Positions 40,451 through 47,145 of a stretch of DNA of 47,145 nucleotides are shown piece after piece. The notes beneath the pieces were generated by a model that made no database searches, was not told the origin of the DNA, and worked only from the letters and a program-made list of their open reading frames with translations. This stretch comes from Pseudomonadota bacterium (GTDB lineage: Bacteria; Pseudomonadota; Alphaproteobacteria; Acetobacterales; Acetobacteraceae), in assembly GCA_021816925.1 (NCBI GenBank), contig JAKAWQ010000023.1:1-47145 (forward strand). The letters are read 5' to 3'. Position 1 is the stretch's first letter, and each line of letters opens with the position of its first letter. A program made the position numbers and the translations under genes.

Positions 40451-42047
40451 TACTTGGCTCCCTGCCCGCCGCGCCGGCGGCGGCACGCTCCGCATCCGGC
40501 CCACCGACCTCACCAGCAACCTCGATGGCGATCCCATCGTCTCGATCGACTGGCCGCGCCCGGACTTTCGCCTCGCATCGCTTGAGTTCCTGATCGGCCT
40601 GCTGGCCACCGCCCACCCGCCTGCGGACGAAGAAGCCTGGGCCGATGGCTGGCACACCCCGCCCTCGCCTGAGGCGCTTGCCTTCGCCTTCGCCCCGTTT
40701 GCCCACGCCTTCGAGCTTGACGGCCCTGGCCCGCGCTTCATGCAGGACCTCGAGGACCTTCCCGGGGATCCCGACATCCCCGAAACGCTCCTCATCGAAG
40801 CGCCAGGCCAAGCCACCCGCCGCAAAAACACCGCCCTTCTCGTGAAGCCCGACCGCGTCCTGCGACTTTCCCGCCCCGCCGCGGCGATGGCGCTCTACAC
40901 GTTGCAAACCTTCGCCCCCGCGGGCGGGCGCGGCATCCTCACCTCGCTGCGCGGCGGCGGCCCGCTGACCACGCTCGCCCTGCCCGGCGAGCACGCCGCG
41001 CTCTGGTACACTGTCTGGGCAAACGTCCCGGCCGGCCGGCCGGCCGGCGCCGCCGATCTCCCGCGGGTTTTCCCGTGGCTGGCCCCCACGCGCACCGCCG
41101 ACCACTTCCCCGCCGCAACGCCGGCCGACACCCATCCGCTGCAAGCCTTCTGGGGAATGCCCCGGCGCATCCGCCTCGACTTCGCACCGAATCCTTCCGG
41201 GCGCCCCTGCGACCTCACCGGCGAGGCCGACGCCACCCTCGTCACCGGCTGGCGTCAGCGCCCCAACGGCACGAAATACGCCAATTGGATTCATCCGCTC
41301 TCGCCTTATTACCGGGACGCCAAGAACAACATCTGGCTGCCGGTGCACCCCCAGCCGGACGGTATTGGCTACCGCCATTGGGTCGCCCTCGCGCTTGGCG
41401 TCCCTGGCGCGCGCCAGCCCGCCCGATGCGTGTCCGATTGGCCTGCCCGCAGCCGTGACGTTCCCGAACCAGCACGACACGGGACGCGCCTGCTGGCCGC
41501 CGGGTATGACATGGACAACATGAAGGCGCGCGGCTTCGTTGAAAGCGAGATGCCACTCCCCGGCACCGATCCTGCTCGCGCCGAGGCGCTGGCGACGCTG
41601 GCGCGTGGCCTCGTCGGAGCGGCAACCGAGGCCGCAAGCGCGCTCCGCGTTGCCGTTCGCGGCGCCCGGTACGGCGACAACGCAGGCGCCGACAGCGCAC
41701 CGCTCGCCAGCCTTTCGCAATCCTTCTGGGCAGCAACCCAGCGGCGCTTCTTCGCTGCCCTCGACCACATCGGCGACGACGACGGCGAAACCCTCCTCGA
41801 AGCCGCCGCGCAGGGGTGGCGCGACCGCCTGCGCGCGACCGCCCTCGACCTCTTTGACGAAGCCGCGCCGCTCGACCCCTCCGCCGCATCATCCAACCCG
41901 AAAAAGATCGTGGACGCACGCCGCAACCTCTTCGGAACCTTCGAGGGCCGTGGCCCCTTCGGCACGCGCCTCTTCGAGGCACTTCTCCTTCCGCTTCCGG
42001 AACGGGCGAAAAAACCGAAAGGCCGCAGCCAGAAGGAGCCCGCATGA
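40434..42047 (+). CDS. cas8e: Cascade large subunit Cas8e (Cse1/CasA)
   Basis: This 537-residue subunit recognises the PAM and recruits Cas3. It opens MNLLTDTWLPARRAGGGTLR, the usual Cse1 start, and contains FIGLLATAH-like FLIGLLATAHPPADEEAW, FMQDLEDLPGD, KNTALLVKPDRV, the near-invariant LQAFWGMPRRIRLDF and LAAGYDMDNMKARGF. Length is normal (about 500-540). The ATG at 40434 fits the conserved start though its ribosome-binding site is poor, which agrees with translational control by the leader. It overlaps cse2 by four bases. Confidence 0.96.
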   Translation: MNLLTDTWLPARRAGGGTLRIRPTDLTSNLDGDPIVSIDWPRPDFRLASLEFLIGLLATAHPPADEEAWADGWHTPPSPEALAFAFAPFAHAFELDGPGPRFMQDLEDLPGDPDIPETLLIEAPGQATRRKNTALLVKPDRVLRLSRPAAAMALYTLQTFAPAGGRGILTSLRGGGPLTTLALPGEHAALWYTVWANVPAGRPAGAADLPRVFPWLAPTRTADHFPAATPADTHPLQAFWGMPRRIRLDFAPNPSGRPCDLTGEADATLVTGWRQRPNGTKYANWIHPLSPYYRDAKNNIWLPVHPQPDGIGYRHWVALALGVPGARQPARCVSDWPARSRDVPEPARHGTRLLAAGYDMDNMKARGFVESEMPLPGTDPARAEALATLARGLVGAATEAASALRVAVRGARYGDNAGADSAPLASLSQSFWAATQRRFFAALDHIGDDDGETLLEAAAQGWRDRLRATALDLFDEAAPLDPSAASSNPKKIVDARRNLFGTFEGRGPFGTRLFEALLLPLPERAKKPKGRSQKEPA

Positions 42048-42592
42048 CCGGCATCGACCGCGAAAGCCGCGCCGCAGCGCAGTGGTGGCGGAGCCTGCAG
42101 CAAAGCCTTCCCAACGGCGAGCGCAACCCGCGCGCCGACCGCGCGGCCCTCGCCCGGTTGCGACGCGCCGATCTCGCCGCCGCCATGCAAGAACCGGCGA
42201 CCCTCGGCCTCTTCCGTGCGCTGGACCGCCGCCGCCCCGAGGCCCTGCCGGATATCGCCCTCTGCGCGGCCGTGCTCGCTGCCGTGCGCGAGGACGATCC
42301 ACGCTTCCACGCCGCGCGCCAGCTCGGCGCCCCCCCGGGCGAGCCTGACGCCCGCCCGGTGATGAGCCCGCTTCGCTTCCGCCGCCTGATCGAGGCCACC
42401 ACTCATGAAGAGCGCCTCACTGCGTTCCGCCGGGCCGTCGCACTCGCGGGCGGCACCATCAACGTCCGCGAGCTTGGCGCCGCCTGCCTCGACTGGTCGG
42501 AGGCACGGCGCAATCGCTGGACATTCGAATATTACGGCGCCGGCTTCGCCGCACCCGCCCCTGCGACTGCTGAAGAGGAAACGCCTGCATGA
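42044..42592 (+). CDS. cse2: Cascade small subunit Cse2 (CasB, Cas11e)
   Basis: The 182-residue helical protein forms the belly dimer of Cascade and stabilises the R-loop. It shows the typical AAQWWRSLQ near the N-terminus, NPRADRAALARLRRA, and a basic second half (MSPLRFRRLIEATTHEERLT, then ARRNRWTFEYYGAGF), which ends as many Cse2 proteins do. ATGA overlaps join it to cas8e and cas7e. Confidence 0.94.
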   Translation: MTGIDRESRAAAQWWRSLQQSLPNGERNPRADRAALARLRRADLAAAMQEPATLGLFRALDRRRPEALPDIALCAAVLAAVREDDPRFHAARQLGAPPGEPDARPVMSPLRFRRLIEATTHEERLTAFRRAVALAGGTINVRELGAACLDWSEARRNRWTFEYYGAGFAAPAPATAEEETPA

Positions 42593-43644
42593 CCTCCTTT
42601 CTCCAACTCCATTTTCTGACGTTCTACCCGCCCTCCAACCTCAACCGGGACGATACCGGCCGGCCGAAAACCGCAACCGTCGGCGGCGCACCGCGGCTTC
42701 GCATCAGCAGCCAGTCGCTCAAGCGCGCCTGGCGCACCTCGAGCGTTTTCGCCGATCGGCTCGGCGCGCACCGCGGCGAGCGCACGCAGCGCATCGGTGA
42801 GGAAATCGAGCGGCACCTCCGCGAGCGCAACATCGCCGCCGACCGCGCGCTCGCCATCGCCCGCGAGATCGCCAAGCATTTTGGGAAGCTGAAGCCCGAG
42901 AAGGACAAGGCCCCGGCGCGTACAGAGCAGCTCGCCTTCATCGGCCCGGAGGAACGCGCAACCGCGCTCGCGCTCGCGGAGCGCATGGCCGGCGGCGAAA
43001 AACTCGAGCCCGCCGCGGACGATCTTCTCCGCCGCACGGACACTGCCGCCGACATCGCCATGTTCGGCCGCATGCTCGCCGACAACCCCGACTACAACCG
43101 CGAGGCTGCCGTGCAGGTGGCGCACGCGATCACCACGCATCGCGTCACCATCGAGGATGACTATTACACCGCCGTTGACGATCTCAAATCCGCCGAGGAG
43201 GACGCCGGCGCCGGATTCGTCGGCGAACTCGGTTTCGGCTCCGGCATCTTCTACCTCTATGCATGCGTCGATACCGGACTCCTCGCAGGCAACCTGGGCG
43301 GCGATACGGCGCTCGCCGCGACCGCCAGCGCAGCGCTCGCCGAGGCCGCCGCCACCGTGTCGCCCAAAGGAAAGCAGCCTTCCTTCGCCGCTCGCTCCCG
43401 CGCGCACTACATCCTCGCCGAACGGGGCGCCGCCCAGCCGCGGACGCTCGCCGGCGCGTTCATCCGCCCGGTCGACGGGATCGACCTCGCCGCGGATTCG
43501 ATCACCCGGCTGACCGATTGGCGCAAAAGGCTGGACGCCACCTACGGCCCGGCCGCCGATGCCACCGCCGAGATGGATGTCCTCGCCGGCAAGGGCTCGC
43601 TCGCCGAGATCATCGAATTCTGCCTCGCCGCCGCCCATGGCTGA
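42589..43644 (+). CDS. cas7e: Cascade backbone subunit Cas7e (Cse4/CasC)
   Basis: Six copies of this 351-residue RAMP protein form the crRNA-binding backbone. The N-terminus has FYPPSNLNRDDTGRPKTATV, then RLRISSQSLKRAWRTSSVFA, the most conserved block of the family. The middle has FGRMLADNPDYNREAAVQVA and the thumb-like VTIEDDYYTAVDDL, and the end has DVLAGKGSLAEIIEF. It overlaps cas5e by eight bases. Confidence 0.96.
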   Translation: MTSFLQLHFLTFYPPSNLNRDDTGRPKTATVGGAPRLRISSQSLKRAWRTSSVFADRLGAHRGERTQRIGEEIERHLRERNIAADRALAIAREIAKHFGKLKPEKDKAPARTEQLAFIGPEERATALALAERMAGGEKLEPAADDLLRRTDTAADIAMFGRMLADNPDYNREAAVQVAHAITTHRVTIEDDYYTAVDDLKSAEEDAGAGFVGELGFGSGIFYLYACVDTGLLAGNLGGDTALAATASAALAEAAATVSPKGKQPSFAARSRAHYILAERGAAQPRTLAGAFIRPVDGIDLAADSITRLTDWRKRLDATYGPAADATAEMDVLAGKGSLAEIIEFCLAAAHG

Positions 43645-44362
43645 ATTCCTCACCTTCGTGCTCGCCGCTCCGCTCGCCGCCATGGGTGAGCTCGCGGTGG
43701 GCGAGCGGCGCGGCACCTGGGAGCGCCCCGGCCGATCGGCAGTCCTCGGCCTCGTCGCCGCCTGCCTCGGCCTCGAACGCGCCGACGAATCTGCGCACAC
43801 GGCGCTTGAGCAAGGCTACGGCCTCGCACTCCGGACCGAATGGTCTGGGCCGCTCCTGGCCGACTACCACACGGCCCAGGTCCCGCCCGGGCGGCGCAAC
43901 CGGCGCTTCGCAACCCGCGCCGACGAGCTTGCCGCCCCCGAGCTCGAAACGATTCTCTCGCGCCGCGACTACCGCAGCGGCCTTGTCGCCCTGGCCGCGC
44001 TCTGGGCGCGCCCCGCCGCTCGCTGGGCGCTTGCGGAATTCGAAGCCGGGTTGCTCGCCCCCTGCTACACCCCGTACCTCGGCCGCAAGTCCTGCCCGCT
44101 CATGTTCCCGCTCGCGCCAAGCCGCATCGAGGCTCCAGATCCCGCCGCCGCACTGGCTCGGCGAGCCGCCGAACGCAAGGCGCCGGAGCAGACGCTCCTC
44201 CCCCGCCGTGCCGAGGCGCCCCAGGTAACGATGGACGCAGCGGACGCGCACGCCTTCGGCCTCGCGATCGCGCGCCGCGAACTTCGCCGCGATAGCCTCG
44301 TCAGTCGCCGCCGCTGGCAGTTCGCGCTTCGCGAGGAGGCAGTCCTGGATTCGCCGCGATGA
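43637..44362 (+). CDS. cas5e: Cascade subunit Cas5e (CasD)
   Basis: Cas5e caps the crRNA 5' handle. The 241-residue product starts EFLTFVLAAPLAAMGELAVG at the ATG at 43637, with the family features WERPGRSAVLGLVAACLGLE (thumb start), DYRSGLVALAALWA and LAPCYTPYLGRKSCPLMFPL. Tight overlap with cas7e (8 bases) and cas6e (4 bases) places it in one transcript. Confidence 0.95.
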   Translation: MAEFLTFVLAAPLAAMGELAVGERRGTWERPGRSAVLGLVAACLGLERADESAHTALEQGYGLALRTEWSGPLLADYHTAQVPPGRRNRRFATRADELAAPELETILSRRDYRSGLVALAALWARPAARWALAEFEAGLLAPCYTPYLGRKSCPLMFPLAPSRIEAPDPAAALARRAAERKAPEQTLLPRRAEAPQVTMDAADAHAFGLAIARRELRRDSLVSRRRWQFALREEAVLDSPR

Positions 44363-45062
44363 GCCTCTCCCCTTCGCCGGGCCTCCTGCTCGTCCGCGCT
44401 CGCCTCCGCCGGGATGTGCCCGCCGCCGCGCTTGCTGGCCTCCTCGTCCCAGACGACCCGAATGCCGAAATCGGCGCGGCCCACCGTCTCGTCTGGTCGC
44501 TTTTTGCCGATGGGCCAGACCGCAGCCGCGATTTTCTTTGGCGCCGAACCGCGGCGGGCGATTACCTCATCCTCGCATCGCGCCCGCCGTCGGACCCGCA
44601 CAACCTTTTCGCCCTTGAATGGAAGGGGTTCTCCCCGGCGCTTCGGCCAAGTCAGCGCCTCGGATTCAACCTCCGAGCCAATGCCGTCACCAACGTTCCG
44701 CGCGGGCCGGACCAGCGCGGTCATCGAGCCGACGTCGTCATGGCCGCGATGCATCGTTTCCCACAAGAGGCGCGCGCGGCCGCCAGGGCGGAGGCCATCG
44801 AAACCGCCGGCGCCGCCTGGCTCGCCCGCCAGGGCGCAAAATCTGCCTTCTCCGTCGAACCGCGTGCCCTCCGCATCGATGGCTACCAGGCCATGCGCAT
44901 CCCGCGTGCCCGCCGCCAAAAGCCGATCGCATTTTCCGTCCTCGAATTCGAAGGCGTCCTTACCGTCAACGACCCCGCACGATTTCTCGCCGCCCTCGCG
45001 CACGGCTTCGGCGCCGCCAAGGCGTTCGGCTGCGGCCTGATGCTGATCCGCCGCGCCCGCTC

Positions 45063-45066
<4 letters not shown>
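44359..45066 (+). CDS. cas6e: crRNA-processing endoribonuclease Cas6e (CasE)
   Basis: Cas6e cuts the repeat hairpin of pre-crRNA and stays bound to the 3' stem. The 235-residue double-ferredoxin protein has the catalytic His in IGAAHRLVWSLFADG (His42), FALEWKGFSPALRPSQRLGF in the middle, and a C-terminal glycine-rich GFGAAKAFGCGLMLIRRA loop that is diagnostic for the family. It would also be the enzyme to process the crRNA-like RNA upstream of cas8e. Confidence 0.95.
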
Positions 45067-46341
<1,275 letters not shown>

Positions 46342-46410
46342 ACAGACGTTCCAGCCGGTTCGGTCTTTGACATTCAAATAGGACTGCGAGATCAACCGCT
46401 TCTCAGAAGA
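46342..46410 (+). promoter_or_regulatory. CRISPR leader
   Basis: These 69 bases between cas2 and the first repeat are less GC-rich than the genes and hold TTGACA at 46367-46372, a good -35 box; no strong -10 was seen 17 bases on. Position and content fit a short leader giving the array promoter and the integration site. Most of it may also be cas2 3' untranslated sequence. Confidence 0.6.
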
Positions 46411-47145
46411 GTGTTCCCCGCGCGCGCGGGGATGAACCCCACCATCGCTGGGAACTCCAATGCCCGGGCTCGTGTTCCCCGCGCGCGCGGGGATGAACCG
46501 GCGAATAAGTGGCGATTACGACGATTTGGTGCGTGTTCCCCGCGCGCGCGGGGATGAACCGGTTGTTAGGGACTCTTACGGATTCCGACAAGTGTGTTCC
46601 CCGCGCGCGCGGGGATGAACCGCTTTGGCGGATGCGCTTGTGGGGAGGGCGCAGGTGTTCCCCGCGCGCGCGGGGATGAACCGGCTGAAGTTACCACTGA
46701 GCGGTGTTGCAGAGAGTGTTCCCCGCGCGCGCGGGGATGAACCGATTGTCTGTTGTGCCGTGTAACTGGTGCCTTGGTGTTCCCCGCGCGCGCGGGGATG
46801 AACCGGGCTCGCGACCCGCTTCGCAAGAGCTCGAGGGGTGTTCCCCGCGCGCGCGGGGATGAACCGGCGTGCCTGATTCTGACGGTTTTATCTCGCAGGT
46901 GTTCCCCGCGCGCGCGGGGATGAACCGTGCCGGCATCACCGAGAGCAATCGGTTTCTGAGTGTTCCCCGCGCGCGCGGGGATGAACCGACGCTGGTTACA
47001 ACCACAACGTCGTTTCCTATGTGTTCCCCGCGCGCGCGGGGATGAACCGGAGCAATCACAGTGATTCAGGTTAACCTCTGGGTGTTCCCCGCGCGCGCGG
47101 GGATGAACCGTAGTGTGAGGTAGTGTGGGGTAGTGGGGGGTAGTG
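46411..47145 (+). CRISPR. Type I-E CRISPR array, at least 12 repeats, cut by window edge
   Basis: Twelve 29-bp repeats start every 61 bases (46411, 46472, 46533, and so on to 47082), with 32-base spacers. The repeat runs GTGTTCCCCGCGCGCGCGGG then GATGAACCG, with a perfect 16-base palindrome from CCCC to GGGG, the I-E type. Repeats 2-12 are identical; repeat 1 ends in C instead of G. Eleven spacers are complete and unlike each other. The twelfth (47111-47142) is low-complexity, and the last three bases of the window, GTG, fit the start of a thirteenth repeat. No spacer was seen to match this window. Confidence 0.98.

Noticed and set aside
46367-46380. TTGACATTCAAATA in the CRISPR leader as an FNR box
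   Set aside because: The right half does not match RTCAA at the required four-base spacing.
46403-47059. Open frames on the minus strand of the array reading RFIPARAGNT, HPRARGEH and SSPRARGT repeats
   Set aside because: These are translations of the CRISPR repeat itself, a well-known artefact, and the spacers between give unrelated residues.

Overview
The window is very GC-rich DNA with strong codon bias, short intergenic gaps and many start-stop overlaps. Gene content points to a Gram-negative alphaproteobacterium, most likely of the Acetobacterales/Rhodospirillales kind: class I ketol-acid reductoisomerase, lipid A genes, FnrL-type boxes, ubiTUV and a type I-E CRISPR-Cas locus. The taxonomic placement is inference from gene families and composition only.

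Layout. 1-486 is the cut end of a chimeric transposase. 678-6858 (minus) is a branched-chain amino-acid operon, ilvB-ilvN-ilvC, followed by ald and a GH28-like secreted protein. 7006-8826 holds miaA and serB, whose divergent start codons overlap. 8827-11402 is a decaying accessory patch: a toxin-antitoxin pair between two mannonate-dehydratase-related remnants, then a truncated RraA-like gene. 11416-15433 (minus) holds a full GGDEF-EAL protein, an internally deleted FAD oxidoreductase and a metallophosphatase. 15583-20402 (plus) is an unbroken run of two degenerate EAL-like proteins, an ABC-2 exporter pair and a histidine phosphatase.

20683-25686 (plus) looks like an oxygen-responsive block. 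A perfect FNR box precedes a CapA-like gene, and an FnrL-type box precedes ubiT-ubiU-ubiV (O2-independent ubiquinone synthesis) plus a translationally coupled beta-propeller gene. 25739-26920 (minus) encodes RidA and a Dph6-like ATP pyrophosphatase. 27311-29095 is a Kef-type antiporter. 29135-31604 (minus) is a sulfur-trafficking operon (DsrE, TusA, SQR-like flavoprotein, DUF1641-like protein). 31926-35817 (plus) is an envelope operon (DUF374 acyltransferase, waaA, lpxK, lpxL-like), followed by an alpha/beta hydrolase.

37325-47145 is a complete type I-E CRISPR-Cas locus: cas3, a structured 361-bp gap, cas8e-cse2-cas7e-cas5e-cas6e-cas1-cas2 with every junction overlapping, a leader and at least 12 repeats. 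The most interesting signal is the cas3-cas8e gap. It holds a crRNA-like unit: a degenerate repeat with an intact 8-nt handle that contains the cas3 stop codon, a 26-nt spacer-like segment and a second degenerate repeat. Directly downstream is a second segment matching the spacer-like one at 21 of 27 positions. That segment is preceded by ATG, a usable I-E PAM, and forms one arm of a perfect 22-bp inverted repeat. A TTGACA box, two more perfect hairpins and a small ORF with a good ribosome-binding site follow. This resembles the CreR/CreA class of Cascade-guided regulatory RNAs and is the best candidate here for an undescribed regulatory module. No tRNA or rRNA gene was recognised.
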